A stretch of DNA of 64,000 bases from assembly GCF_015070385.1 (NCBI RefSeq), contig NZ_JADCSA010000001.1, positions 62,001 through 126,000 on the forward strand, written 5' to 3'. The position numbers were made by a program, and so were the translations under genes. Positions 10,874 through 19,336 of this stretch are shown piece by piece. Positions within the stretch are counted from its first letter, which is position 1; each line of letters opens with the position of its first letter. The notes under the pieces were generated by a model. The model was not told where the DNA came from. It did not search any database and was given only the letters and a program-made list of their open reading frames with translations. Source of the DNA: Nocardioides malaquae (GTDB lineage Bacteria; Actinomycetota; Actinomycetes; Propionibacteriales; Nocardioidaceae).

Positions 10874-11719
10874 GTGGGCTCGCTCGCTCACCTCGGCCGG
10901 GCCGCGCTGCCGTCGGTCCCGGGAGTCAACCTGCTGCCGGGCGTACGCAAGGTGCGACCCTCGGAGTTCACGGGCGTCACGGTGCGCAACGAGCCGGTCC
11001 GCATCGACCCCGCCCACGTCGCGCGCTACGCCGCTGTCTGCGGCTTCCCGCGCAAGGACACGGTGCCCGTCACCTACCCCCACCTGCTGACCTTCGGGGC
11101 CCAGATGGAGGTCATGGCGAGCCCGGAGTTCCCCTGGGCCGCCATGGGCAGCGTGCACCTGGAGAACACGCTGACCTCCCACCGTCCGGTGGCCGTCGGA
11201 GAGAGCCTCGGCGTCGAGGTGGTGGTGGAGCAGACCCGCCCCCACCCCAAGGGGACGGTCGTCGACTTCGTCTCGACCCTCACCTCGGGCGAGGAGGTCG
11301 TGTGGGAGTCGGTCTCCTCCTACCTGGTGCGGGGCCGGGGCCAGGAGGACGCTCCCCCAGGGCTCTCCTTCGACGCACCCGAGGGACGCGTGACGTGGCG
11401 CCTCGACGACGGCCTCGGCCGCCGCTACGGGCGGGTGTCGGGCGACATGAACCCGATCCACCTCTACCCGGTGACAGCCAAGGCACTGGGCTTCAAGCGC
11501 CACATCGCGCACGGCATGTGGACCAAGGCGCGCAGCCTGGCCGCGATCGAGAACCGCCTTTCCGACGCAGTGCGCGTCGAGGTGGCGTTCAAGAAGCCGG
11601 TCTTCCTGCCGGGAAGCGTCTCGTTCGGCGTCACGGGTGACCGCTCGGAGTGGGCCTTCGCCCTGCGTCGACCCAAGGACGGCGCCCCCCACCTGATCGG
11701 TCGGGCCACCGCCCTCTGA
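10874..11719 (+). CDS. htdX: MaoC-like 3-hydroxyacyl-thioester dehydratase (HtdX-like)
   Basis: A 281-residue double-hot-dog (R)-hydratase-type protein. The hydratase-2 motif appears as YGRVSGDMNPIHLYP (residues ~195-209), with the Asp and His expected to activate water, and IAHGMWTKA follows. It would hydrate/dehydrate 3-hydroxyacyl-CoA/enoyl-CoA next to the FabG4 reductase. GTG 10874 lies directly after the fabG4 stop, with the ribosome binding site inside the fabG4 end. Order and strand match Rv0241c-Rv0242c. Confidence 0.9.
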   Translation: MGSLAHLGRAALPSVPGVNLLPGVRKVRPSEFTGVTVRNEPVRIDPAHVARYAAVCGFPRKDTVPVTYPHLLTFGAQMEVMASPEFPWAAMGSVHLENTLTSHRPVAVGESLGVEVVVEQTRPHPKGTVVDFVSTLTSGEEVVWESVSSYLVRGRGQEDAPPGLSFDAPEGRVTWRLDDGLGRRYGRVSGDMNPIHLYPVTAKALGFKRHIAHGMWTKARSLAAIENRLSDAVRVEVAFKKPVFLPGSVSFGVTGDRSEWAFALRRPKDGAPHLIGRATAL

Positions 11720-11773
11720 TCTGAGTCGGCTGGCTCGTCTCGCTCACCAGGCCTGCTGTCCGCCCGAGGAGAG

Positions 11774-13144
11774 TCAGCGCGCGCGGCCGTGCCGGACCGT
11801 CTCGGTCCGCACGCCCGCGGCGCCGGCCAGCCGCTTGGCGAAGGTCGCCGTCGCCGGGTCCCAGGTGCCGAGGTCTGTGACGCCGTCGCCGTCCCAGTCA
11901 GCCACCACGGGGTGGTGCCCGGGACTGCCGTGCCGCACCGTCACGGTGGTGGGCGTCGCCCCGCGCGTACGCAGCGTGAAGGTCGCGGTCGCGACATCGA
12001 AGACTCCGACGTCGGTGATCCCGTCACCGTCCCAGTCGCCGGCCAGCGGCACGTCCGAGGCCACGCCCAGCTTGAGGGTGGTGACCGTGCCGGTGGCGCT
12101 GCGCAGGCGGAAGGCGGAGCTGCCGGGTCGGCGCACGCCGATCTCCCAGCGTCCGTCGCCGTCCCAGTCCCCCGCGACGGGACGGTCGCCCCGCTTGCCG
12201 AACCGAAGGCTCGAGAAGCCGGCCTCGCCGGCGAGGGTGAACGTGCGGGTGAGCGGCGAGAACGTCCCGACCGACTGCAGGCCCTCCCCGGTCCAGTCAC
12301 CGACGAGGGGTTCGTCGGTGGGGGCACCTGCCGCGAGCACGCGACTCGAGCCCTGGGGGGTGCGTACGTGGACCTGGGCGTTGCCGGTGCGCCGGAAGAC
12401 GGCGACCTGGGCGCCCTCACCCTCGAAGAAGTGCCCCGCCAACGGCACGTCGGCGCAGTTGCTGGAACGGCTCGTGCCGTAGGCGTAGCGGACCCGGTTG
12501 ATCCAGGGCGCCACGACTCCCCGCCCCACCTTCTGCTCGTAGTGCAGGTGTGGGCCGGAGCTGTTCCCCGTGGTGCCGAGCTGGCCGAGCAGGGAGCCCT
12601 GGTCGACCCAGGTCCCGACCACGACGTGCACGTGCTGGAGGTGGGCGTAGACACTGCTCTCACCGTTGCCGTGGTCGACGACCACGTAGCGGCCGTATCC
12701 CGACGTGCCGTTGTTGACGGCGGTGACCACCCGTCCGGGCGCCGAGGCGAGCACCGGCTTGCCGAGGTCGTCGGGGGCATTGAAGTCGATCGAGTGCGCA
12801 CTCGGAGAGTGGTGCGACCGGGTGCTGCCGACCCACTCCTGGTCGCAGACGAAGGGGAGCTGGTGGGTCGTCACCGGCACCGGGGTGCGGCGGGCGGCCC
12901 GACGGGCCCGCTTGCGCGCGGCCTTCTTCTTCGCGGCAGCCCGGGCCTTCTGGGCCTTCTGGGGCTTCTGGGGCTTCGCCGCCTTGACGGAACCACTCTT
13001 CGTCACGAGCTCGGACGAGTGGCGTGCCGATTCGACGGCCCCCACGACGGCGTTGCCGGCCTCGGGGGCGGAGATCACCAGTGCTGGGGTCAGGAGGGCC
13101 ACGAGCAGGGCGCCCGTGAGTCGGGGTCGCGGTGACCTCTGCAC
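11774..13144 (-). CDS. secreted M23 family peptidase with C-terminal FG-GAP-like repeats
   Basis: A 456-residue exported protein. The N-terminus is a signal peptide (RPRLTGALLVALLTPALV), followed by a Lys/Ala-rich linker (residues ~50-90). The M23 LytM-type metallopeptidase domain shows HSIDFNAP (His and Asp zinc ligands) near 117 and GPHLHYE (HxH) near 195. The rest is a set of repeated D-W-D-G-D-G calcium-binding-like blades (FG-GAP/VCBS type), likely a beta-propeller for wall or polymer binding. It is probably a peptidoglycan endopeptidase acting outside the membrane. The GTG start has only a weak AGGA site upstream. Confidence 0.9.
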   Translation of the reverse strand: MQRSPRPRLTGALLVALLTPALVISAPEAGNAVVGAVESARHSSELVTKSGSVKAAKPQKPQKAQKARAAAKKKAARKRARRAARRTPVPVTTHQLPFVCDQEWVGSTRSHHSPSAHSIDFNAPDDLGKPVLASAPGRVVTAVNNGTSGYGRYVVVDHGNGESSVYAHLQHVHVVVGTWVDQGSLLGQLGTTGNSSGPHLHYEQKVGRGVVAPWINRVRYAYGTSRSSNCADVPLAGHFFEGEGAQVAVFRRTGNAQVHVRTPQGSSRVLAAGAPTDEPLVGDWTGEGLQSVGTFSPLTRTFTLAGEAGFSSLRFGKRGDRPVAGDWDGDGRWEIGVRRPGSSAFRLRSATGTVTTLKLGVASDVPLAGDWDGDGITDVGVFDVATATFTLRTRGATPTTVTVRHGSPGHHPVVADWDGDGVTDLGTWDPATATFAKRLAGAAGVRTETVRHGRAR

Positions 13145-13281
13145 AACAGCACCATCCTGGGACGTGGGAACGACGCCGGCACCGAAGCGGAGGCGAGAAA
13201 CACACCCACACCACGAGCACCAAGCGTCACAACAGCCCCCACAGTAGATGCGACCGGCGTGTCCATCAGCAAATGCCGGGA

Positions 13282-13297
13282 ACTACATCGGTGTAGT
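13282..13297. promoter_or_regulatory. inverted repeat upstream of the M23 peptidase gene
   Basis: ACTACA-TCGG-TGTAGT is a perfect 6-4-6 palindrome in the 164-bp gap between tesB and the M23 gene, both on the minus strand. It may be an operator for the peptidase or a short hairpin after the nearby upstream region. Nothing else was recognised in the gap. Confidence 0.3.
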
Positions 13298-13308
13298 GCT
13301 AAAGGCGA

Positions 13309-14166
13309 TCACCCGATGCGGCGGATGAGGCCCTCCTGGGCAACCGTGGCCGCCAGTGTCCCGTCGCTCGCGAAGACCCGAGCCAGCGAGAGGCCGCGCC
13401 CACCCGAGGCCGACGGCGACGTCTGGTCGTAGAGCCACCAGTCGTCGGCCCGCAGCGGCCGGTGGAACCAGATGGTGTGGTCCAGCGAGGCGGGCTGCAG
13501 CTTCGGCGAGTTGATGTGGATGCCGTGCGGCACCAACGAGGCCCCGATCAGGGTGAGGTCGGAGGCGTAGGTGAACGCCGCCTTCTGCAGCACCGGGTCG
13601 TCGGGCAGCGCGCCGTCGACCTTCACCCACAGCCGGGCCTCGGCCGGGCGGGCGGGGTCCACCTCGAGCCCGTGGCCCGACATGCCCATGTGGCGGATGT
13701 CCAGCCCCGCCCACTCGTGCTGCCAGTGACGCAGCTCCTTCTCGCTGCGCGCGGCGGCAAGGTCGGCGAGCGAGAGGCCCTCCTCCGGGCGCCCCACCAC
13801 GGGCGCCTGGTCGCTGTGCTCGTAGCCGTCCTCGGGCTTCTGGAAGTTGCAGGTCTGGGAGTAGATCTCACGCCCGTGCTGCAACGCCACCACCCGTCGG
13901 GTCTCGAACGACCGGCCGTCACGGATCCGTTCGACGCGGTAGATGATGGGGACCAGGTGGTCACCGGGGCGCAGGAAGTAGGAGTGCAGGGAGTGCAGCT
14001 CGAACTCGGGGTCGGCGCTGCGGGAGGCGGCCACCAGCGCCTGCGCGGCGACCTGTCCCCCGAACACCCGCTGCCGCTCCGTCTCGGGCTGCGCACCTCG
14101 GAAGAGGTCGACGTCGAGCTGCTCGATCTCGAGCAGCTCCAGCAACTTCTCGACACTGCCCGCCAT
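13309..14166 (-). CDS. tesB: acyl-CoA thioesterase II
   Basis: A 285-residue double-hot-dog thioesterase hydrolysing medium- and long-chain acyl-CoA. The family landmarks VFGGQVAAQALVAA and LHSLHSYFLRPGD are at residues ~33-70. The catalytic Asp is in SLDHTIWFHRP near 225, with the matching Ser/Thr region and Gln (VAQEGLIR) near the C-terminus. ATG 14166 has a GGAG site upstream and lies 2 nt after the stop of the PAC2 gene, so they are co-transcribed. Confidence 0.93.
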   Translation of the reverse strand: MAGSVEKLLELLEIEQLDVDLFRGAQPETERQRVFGGQVAAQALVAASRSADPEFELHSLHSYFLRPGDHLVPIIYRVERIRDGRSFETRRVVALQHGREIYSQTCNFQKPEDGYEHSDQAPVVGRPEEGLSLADLAAARSEKELRHWQHEWAGLDIRHMGMSGHGLEVDPARPAEARLWVKVDGALPDDPVLQKAAFTYASDLTLIGASLVPHGIHINSPKLQPASLDHTIWFHRPLRADDWWLYDQTSPSASGGRGLSLARVFASDGTLAATVAQEGLIRRIG

Positions 14167-14168
14167 GA

Positions 14169-15107
14169 CTACTCCTGCTTTCCGTCGGTGTCGTCCGAGT
14201 CGTCGAGACCCGCCAGGAACTGCTCGAACTGCGCGCCGAGGTCCTCCCCCGTGGGCAGGGGCTCGTCGGGCGCGAGCAGCGAGGCCCCCGTCTCCTCGGA
14301 GCGCCGGAACGTGTCGTACTGCTGCTCCAGCGCCTGCACCACGTCGGCCACCTCGGTGTGGTCGGCGAGGTAGGCCACGATCTCCTCCTCGCACTCCTCC
14401 GCAGCGCGGTGCAACGCGGTCAGGTCGACCGTGAGCCGTCCACCGCGCTCCAGCTGCTCCAGCAGCACGACCGAGGCCGGCGGGAAGTCCATCTGGGCCA
14501 GGTAGTGCGGCACGTGGGTGACGTAGCCCAGGGCGTCGTGACCCCACTCGCCCAGACGGACCTCCAGCAGGGCCTGGGCGCTCGCGGGGACGCGTACCTC
14601 GCTCGCCCACGGGCTGCGGCCGGTCAGCAGGGAGGGGTCGTTGGCGTGGTAGGTCACCGCGACGGGCCGGGTGTGCGGCACCGCCATCGGGATCGCCCCC
14701 AGGCTCACCACGCGAGTCACGCCGAAACGCTCGACGACCTCGCGCACCGCGTGCGCGAAGCCCTCCCACCTGATGTCGGGCTCGGGCCCCCGCAGCAACA
14801 GGAAGGGAGTGCCCCCGGTGTCACGCAGCAGCCGCACGTTGAGGCGAGGAGCCTCGTACGCCTCGTAGTGGTCGTGCACGAAGGTCACCGGAGGGCGCCG
14901 GGCGCGGTAGTCGTACAGCGAGTCGACGTCGAAGGTCGCCACCACGACACCGTCGGCGAGGTCCTGCAGGTGCTGCGCGGCCAACGCGCTCGCGTGGCCG
15001 GCATCGAGGAATCCGGAGAGTGTCACCACCATCGTGAGGTCGTCGACCCCGTCGAGCTCAGGCACCTCGTCGACGATGTGCACCAAGCGGGGACCCAGTT
15101 CAGCCAT
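14169..15107 (-). CDS. PAC2 family protein
   Basis: A 312-residue protein of the PAC2 (proteasome assembly chaperone 2) family common in actinobacteria. The signature blocks are MVVTLSGFLDAGHAS near residue 28, DYRARRPPVTFV near 65, LLLRGPEPDIRWEGF near 100 and VSLGAIPMAVPHTRP near 140. The acidic C-terminal tail is low complexity. The bacterial function is not established. ATG 15107 is chosen where family similarity begins. It is the first gene of a two-gene unit with tesB. Confidence 0.88.
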   Translation of the reverse strand: MAELGPRLVHIVDEVPELDGVDDLTMVVTLSGFLDAGHASALAAQHLQDLADGVVVATFDVDSLYDYRARRPPVTFVHDHYEAYEAPRLNVRLLRDTGGTPFLLLRGPEPDIRWEGFAHAVREVVERFGVTRVVSLGAIPMAVPHTRPVAVTYHANDPSLLTGRSPWASEVRVPASAQALLEVRLGEWGHDALGYVTHVPHYLAQMDFPPASVVLLEQLERGGRLTVDLTALHRAAEECEEEIVAYLADHTEVADVVQALEQQYDTFRRSEETGASLLAPDEPLPTGEDLGAQFEQFLAGLDDSDDTDGKQE

Positions 15108-15219
15108 GGGCCAAGCGTAGGGGTCGCCCCTCGGCGGCGCGGCAGCGACGCCTTCAGGAGCCTCGGCAGCCCGGCCACGAAAGGTGACGACGGGCACACT
15201 CCTGGGGGCTGACGCGTTG

Positions 15220-15235
15220 GTTACCGGGGGGTAAC
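15220..15235. promoter_or_regulatory. palindrome in the fadA-fadB promoter
   Basis: GTTACC-GGGG-GGTAAC is a perfect 6-4-6 inverted repeat 56 nt before the fadA start. TAACGT at 15232-15237 overlaps it and could be the -10. It is a good candidate operator for a TetR-type fatty-acid regulator; the regulator is unknown. Confidence 0.45.
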
Positions 15236-15290
15236 GTAGGCCGGGCCCGGCCCCACCTGGCCGGGACACCCACCGACCACAGGAGACTCA

Positions 15291-16490
15291 GTGCCCCGAC
15301 AGTTGCGAGAGGTCGTCTTCGTCGACGGCGTGCGCACGCCGTTCGGCAAGGCCAAGGGCCAGTTCGCCGAGACGCGTGCCGATGACCTCGTCATCAAGTG
15401 CATCCGCGAGCTCATTCGCCGCAACCCCGAGTTGCCGCCCGAGCGCGTGGACGAGGTCGCGATCGCGGCCACCACCCAGATCGGCGACCAGGGCCTGACC
15501 CTGGGGCGGACCGCCGCCCTGCTGGCCGGACTGCCCAACACCACCCCGGGCTACTCCGTCGACCGGATGTGCGCCGGCGCGATGACCGCCGTCACCACCT
15601 CGGCCGCCGGCATCGCCTTCGGTTCCTACGACGTCGTCATCGCCGGTGGCGTCGAGCACATGGGCCGCCACCCGATGGGCGAGGGCGTGGACCCCAATCC
15701 GCGCATCGTGGCCGAGAAGATCGTCTCTCCCGAGGCCCTGGTCATGGGCAACACCGCGGAGAACCTCCACGACCGTTACCCCACGATCACCAAGGAGCGC
15801 TGCGACGCCTACGCCGTGCGCTCGCAGGAGAAGACGGCCGCGGCCTACGCCGCCGGCAAGATCCAGCCCGACCTGGTGCCCGTCGCCACCCGCTCCGCCG
15901 AGCTCGGCTGGGGCCTGGCCACGACCGACGAGGGCCCCCGCCCCGGCACCACCATGGACTCCCTGTCCGGCCTGAAGACCCCGTTCCGCCCCCACGGCAA
16001 CGTGACCGCGGGCAACGCCTCCGGCATCAACGACGGCGCCACCGCCGCCCTGCTCGCCGACGAGGAGACCGCCAAGGAGCTGGGCCTCCCCATCAAGATG
16101 CGGATGGTGTCCTACTCCTTCGTGGGCGTCGAGCCCGAGGTGATGGGCGCCGGCCCGATCCCGTCGACGGAGAAGGCCCTCAAGCAGGCCGGCCTGACGA
16201 TCGACGACATCGGCGCCTTCGAGATCAACGAGGCGTTCGCCGTCCAGGTGCTCTCGCTGCTCGAGCACTACGGCATCGCCGACGACGACCCGCGCGTCAA
16301 CCCCTACGGCGGCGCCATCGCCATGGGCCACCCCCTGGCCTCCTCCGGCGTCCGCCTCATGACCCAGCTCGCTCGCCAGTTCGAGGAGAAGCCCGAGGTC
16401 CGTTACGGCATCACCACCATGTGCATCGGTATCGGCATGGGTGGCACCGTCGTCTGGGAGAACCCGCACTGGAACGGAGAGAACGCCTGA
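15291..16490 (+). CDS. fadA: acetyl-CoA acyltransferase (beta-oxidation thiolase)
   Basis: Thiolase of 399 residues forming the beta subunit of the fatty-acid oxidation complex. The nucleophilic Cys is in DRMCAGAMTA near residue 92, INEAFAVQ near 311 and AMGHPLASSG near 345 give the active-site His, and the second Cys is in TTMCIGIGMGG. GTG 15291 follows an AGGAG site by 6 nt. The stop overlaps the fadB ATG (ATGA), so the two subunits are translationally coupled. Confidence 0.96.
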   Translation: MPRQLREVVFVDGVRTPFGKAKGQFAETRADDLVIKCIRELIRRNPELPPERVDEVAIAATTQIGDQGLTLGRTAALLAGLPNTTPGYSVDRMCAGAMTAVTTSAAGIAFGSYDVVIAGGVEHMGRHPMGEGVDPNPRIVAEKIVSPEALVMGNTAENLHDRYPTITKERCDAYAVRSQEKTAAAYAAGKIQPDLVPVATRSAELGWGLATTDEGPRPGTTMDSLSGLKTPFRPHGNVTAGNASGINDGATAALLADEETAKELGLPIKMRMVSYSFVGVEPEVMGAGPIPSTEKALKQAGLTIDDIGAFEINEAFAVQVLSLLEHYGIADDDPRVNPYGGAIAMGHPLASSGVRLMTQLARQFEEKPEVRYGITTMCIGIGMGGTVVWENPHWNGENA

Positions 16491-18574
16491 TGTCCGACCT
16501 CAGCACCCTTCTCGAGAAGGCGGCCGGCTACGCGTCGGACGCCGAGGTGGTCACCGAGGCCAAGCTCCGCAAGGTCACCCTGCCCGGCGACGCCGGCGTC
16601 CTGGGCCTGATCACGCTGGACAACGGCCACGACCACACCCGCCCCAACACCTTCGGGTTCAAGGGCCTCATCTCGCTCAACGCCGCCATCGACGCTGCGC
16701 TCGCCGATGACGAGGTCACCGCCCTCGGCGTGACCGGCAAGCCGTTCATCCTCGCCGCCGGCGCCGACCTCACCTCGGTCGCCGCCTCCGGCCCCGAGGG
16801 CGTGCGTACGGTCGCCGAGCTGGGCCACGCCGTCTTCGGCAAGCTCCACGGCACCAAGCCCTCGTTCGGCTTCATCAACGGCCTCGCCCTCGGCGGTGGC
16901 CTCGAGGTCGCGCTGCACTGCGACTACCGCACCGTCATGGACTCCGCGCCGGCCCTCGGCCTGCCCGAGGCCATGCTCGGCCTCGTGCCCGGCTGGGGTG
17001 GCGCGTGGCTCGTGCCCAACCTCGTGGGCGCCGACAAGGCAGTCACCATCGCCCTGGAGAACCCGCTCAACAACGGCAAGACCGTGGGCGGCAAGGCGGC
17101 CTTCGAGCTGGGTCTGGCCGACGCCATGTTCAACGGCGCCGACTACCTCGAGCAGTCCCTGCTCTGGGCGGCCGACGTGCTGACCGGCAAGGTGACCGTC
17201 GAGCGTCCCGAGATCGACCGCGGCGAGGCCTGGGACGCGGCCATCCAGCGCGCCGAGGGCGTCGTGCTCTCCCGCACCGGTGGTGCCTCCCCGGCAGCCA
17301 AGAAGATCGTCGAGCTCATCGCAGGAGCGCGCACCGCCACCCGCGAGGAGGGCTTTGCCGCCGAGGACGAGGCCCTCGAGGCCATGAGCAAGACCCCGGA
17401 GCTGCTCGCCAGCCTCTACTCCTTCGACCTGGTGCAGAAGCGCGCCAAGCGTCCTGCCGGTGCGCCGGACAAGTCGCTGGCCCGCAAGGTGACCAAGGTC
17501 GGCATCGTCGGCGCCGGCCTGATGGCCTCGCAGATGGCGCTGCTCTTCGCCCGCCGCCTGGGGACTCCCGTGGTCCTCACCGACCTCGACGAGGAGCGCG
17601 CCCAGAAGGGCGTCGACTACGTGCACGGCGAGGTCGACAAGCTGCTCGCCAAGGGCCGCGTGACCTCCGACAAGGCCAACCGCCTGAAGTCGCTCGTGAC
17701 CGGCTCGGCCGACAAGGCCACCGCCTTCGCCGGCGCGGACTTCGTCATCGAGGCCGTCTTCGAGGAGATGTCGGTCAAGAAGTCGGTCTTCGCCGACGTC
17801 GAGAAGGTCGTCTCCTCCGAGTGCATCCTGGCGACCAACACCTCGTCGCTGTCGATCACCGAGATGGCCTCGGAGCTGGAGCACCCCGAGCGGGTCGTGG
17901 GCTTCCACTTCTTCAACCCGGTCGCCGTCATGCCCCTGCTCGAGATCGTCAAGGGTGAGAAGACCGACGACGCGACCCTGGCCACGGCGTTCGCCACCGG
18001 CAAGGGCCTGAAGAAGACCACCATCCTGGTCTCTGACAGCCCGTCGTTCATCGTGAACCGCCTCCTGGGTCGCTTCCTGGGTGAGGTCGCCAAGGCGGTC
18101 GACGCCGGCACCCCGATCGAGACCGCGGACGCCGCGTTCGCCGGTGTCGCACCGATGCCGCCGTTCATGCTGCTCGGCCTGGTCGGCCCGGCGATCGCAC
18201 TCCACAACAACGAGACCCTGGTCAAGGCCTTCCCCGACCGGTTCTACGTCTCGCCGCTGCTGGTGAAGGTCGTCGAGGAGAAGATCTCCTCGTTCTACCT
18301 GCCCGACCTGACCATCGACCCGAAGGTCAAGGCCCTGCAGGTCGCCCCGGCCGAGCCGGTCGTGCTGACTGCGGAGGAGCTTCGGGAGAAGGCCCTCTCC
18401 GGCCTGGCCGAGGAGGTCAAGCTGATGCTCGACGAGGGTGTCGCGGTCGCGGCCGAGGACATCGACCTCGCCATGATCACCGGTGCCGGCTTCTCGTTCT
18501 GGAACGGTGGCCTCACCATGCTTCTCGACTCCTCCGGAATCGCCGAGAAGGTCAACGGCAAGCGGTTCCACTGA
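16490..18574 (+). CDS. fadB: 3-hydroxyacyl-CoA dehydrogenase / enoyl-CoA hydratase, beta-oxidation alpha subunit
   Basis: A 694-residue multifunctional enzyme. Residues ~1-300 are an enoyl-CoA hydratase domain (AGADLTSVAAS, FINGLALGGGLEVAL). The NAD-binding 3-hydroxyacyl-CoA dehydrogenase domain begins near 330 (KVGIVGAGLMASQMA), with the signature GFHFFNPVAVMPLLEIV near 470 and the C-terminal helical domain after PSFIVNRLLG. It converts enoyl-CoA to 3-ketoacyl-CoA, which FadA cleaves. A strong hairpin terminator follows at 18602. The frame is open much further upstream, but that part lies over fadA in another frame and is not coding. Confidence 0.96.
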   Translation: MSDLSTLLEKAAGYASDAEVVTEAKLRKVTLPGDAGVLGLITLDNGHDHTRPNTFGFKGLISLNAAIDAALADDEVTALGVTGKPFILAAGADLTSVAASGPEGVRTVAELGHAVFGKLHGTKPSFGFINGLALGGGLEVALHCDYRTVMDSAPALGLPEAMLGLVPGWGGAWLVPNLVGADKAVTIALENPLNNGKTVGGKAAFELGLADAMFNGADYLEQSLLWAADVLTGKVTVERPEIDRGEAWDAAIQRAEGVVLSRTGGASPAAKKIVELIAGARTATREEGFAAEDEALEAMSKTPELLASLYSFDLVQKRAKRPAGAPDKSLARKVTKVGIVGAGLMASQMALLFARRLGTPVVLTDLDEERAQKGVDYVHGEVDKLLAKGRVTSDKANRLKSLVTGSADKATAFAGADFVIEAVFEEMSVKKSVFADVEKVVSSECILATNTSSLSITEMASELEHPERVVGFHFFNPVAVMPLLEIVKGEKTDDATLATAFATGKGLKKTTILVSDSPSFIVNRLLGRFLGEVAKAVDAGTPIETADAAFAGVAPMPPFMLLGLVGPAIALHNNETLVKAFPDRFYVSPLLVKVVEEKISSFYLPDLTIDPKVKALQVAPAEPVVLTAEELREKALSGLAEEVKLMLDEGVAVAAEDIDLAMITGAGFSFWNGGLTMLLDSSGIAEKVNGKRFH

Positions 18575-18601
18575 TCACTGACCTGATCACGCTGCACCCC
18601 C

Positions 18602-18633
18602 GAGGGCGTCCGACCACCAGGTCGGGCGCCCTC
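18602..18633 (+). terminator. terminator after fadA-fadB
   Basis: GAGGGCGTCCGACC, a 4-nt loop, and GGTCGGGCGCCCTC form a 14-bp stem with one wobble pair, 28 nt past the fadB stop. No long U-run follows, as is usual in high-GC actinobacteria. Confidence 0.8.
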
Positions 18634-18710
18634 CGGCCATTTGTCAGCTCATCAGCCCCACCAACTCCCCCGGGACCTGAGAAGGTGGCCGGGCCCGCAG
18701 ACCCAGTCCG

Positions 18711-18734
18711 AACCGAATGAGCACCCGGTCGCGT
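18711..18734 (+). promoter_or_regulatory. candidate ECF-type promoter of the first SigE-family operon
   Basis: AACC at 18711-18714, a 17-nt spacer and CGT at 18732-18734 resemble ECF promoters (AAC...CGT). A similar AACC-N16-CGT lies upstream of the second sigma operon at 31177-31199, which suggests autoregulation. The motif is short, so this is tentative. Confidence 0.3.
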
Positions 18735-18796
18735 CGGTAGGGACATGAGAAGAGATCGCAGCGTGGACAACGACTCGTGCACAGGAGGTGGGGCGC

Positions 18797-19336
18797 ATGG
18801 CTCACCGTGACCACGACGACGAGTTCGCGGAGTTCGTCGTCCTGCGCTCGCCCGCCCTGCACCGCACGGCCTACCTCATGGTCGGTGACCGGGGCCTCGC
18901 CCAGGACCTGCTCCAGGAGGCGCTGACCAAGACGTACGTCGCATGGCCGCGCCTGCGGGACCGCAGCAAGGCGGAGGCGTACGCCCGCAAGGCGGTCACC
19001 ACGACGGCGATCGGTTGGTACCGGCGTCGCCAGTGGTCCTCCGAGCGGGCCGCCGAGCGGCTCCCCGACTCGCCTGAGCCCGGCCACGAGGACCGCGTCG
19101 CCGACCAGGAGTGGCTCTGGCAGGCGCTCCAGGCCCTGCCCCCGCGGCAGCGCGCCGCGCTGGTCTGCCGCTTCTACGACGACCTCTCCGAGGCCGACAC
19201 CGCCGCCGTCATGGGCTGCGCTCCGGGCACCGTGAAGAGCCAGGTCTCGGCCGGGCTGAATCGCCTGCGCCGTGAGCTCCGATCGTCCGGCCACACCTCA
19301 CCGACCACGACCACCCTGCTGGAGGCACTGTCATGA
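18797..19336 (+). CDS. SigE-family ECF RNA polymerase sigma factor
   Basis: A 179-residue ECF sigma factor. Region 2 is LHRTAYLMVGDRGLAQDLLQEALTKTYVAW (read in blocks, residues ~20-50) with the aromatic/basic -10 contact segment IGWYRRRQW. Region 4 is LPPRQRAALVCRFYDDLSEADTAAVMG near 115-140, and the recognition helix begins at GTVKSQVSAGLNRL. ATG 18797 lies 9 nt after AGGAGG. The stop overlaps the start of the membrane partner gene by 4 nt, a typical sigma/anti-sigma arrangement. Confidence 0.92.
   Translation: MAHRDHDDEFAEFVVLRSPALHRTAYLMVGDRGLAQDLLQEALTKTYVAWPRLRDRSKAEAYARKAVTTTAIGWYRRRQWSSERAAERLPDSPEPGHEDRVADQEWLWQALQALPPRQRAALVCRFYDDLSEADTAAVMGCAPGTVKSQVSAGLNRLRRELRSSGHTSPTTTTLLEALS

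Noticed and set aside
13309-14769. Extended tesB reading of 486 residues
   Set aside because: The first ~200 residues lie over the PAC2 gene out of frame; ATG 14166 has a ribosome binding site and begins the family similarity.
15398-16489. Upstream extension of the fadB frame giving a 1058-residue protein
   Set aside because: The extra 364 residues lie over fadA in another frame and are Arg/His/Pro-rich noise; the ATGA overlap at 16490 is the true start.
16403-18571. 722-codon open frame antisense to fadB
   Set aside because: Shadow frame; the sense strand encodes an unmistakable fadB.
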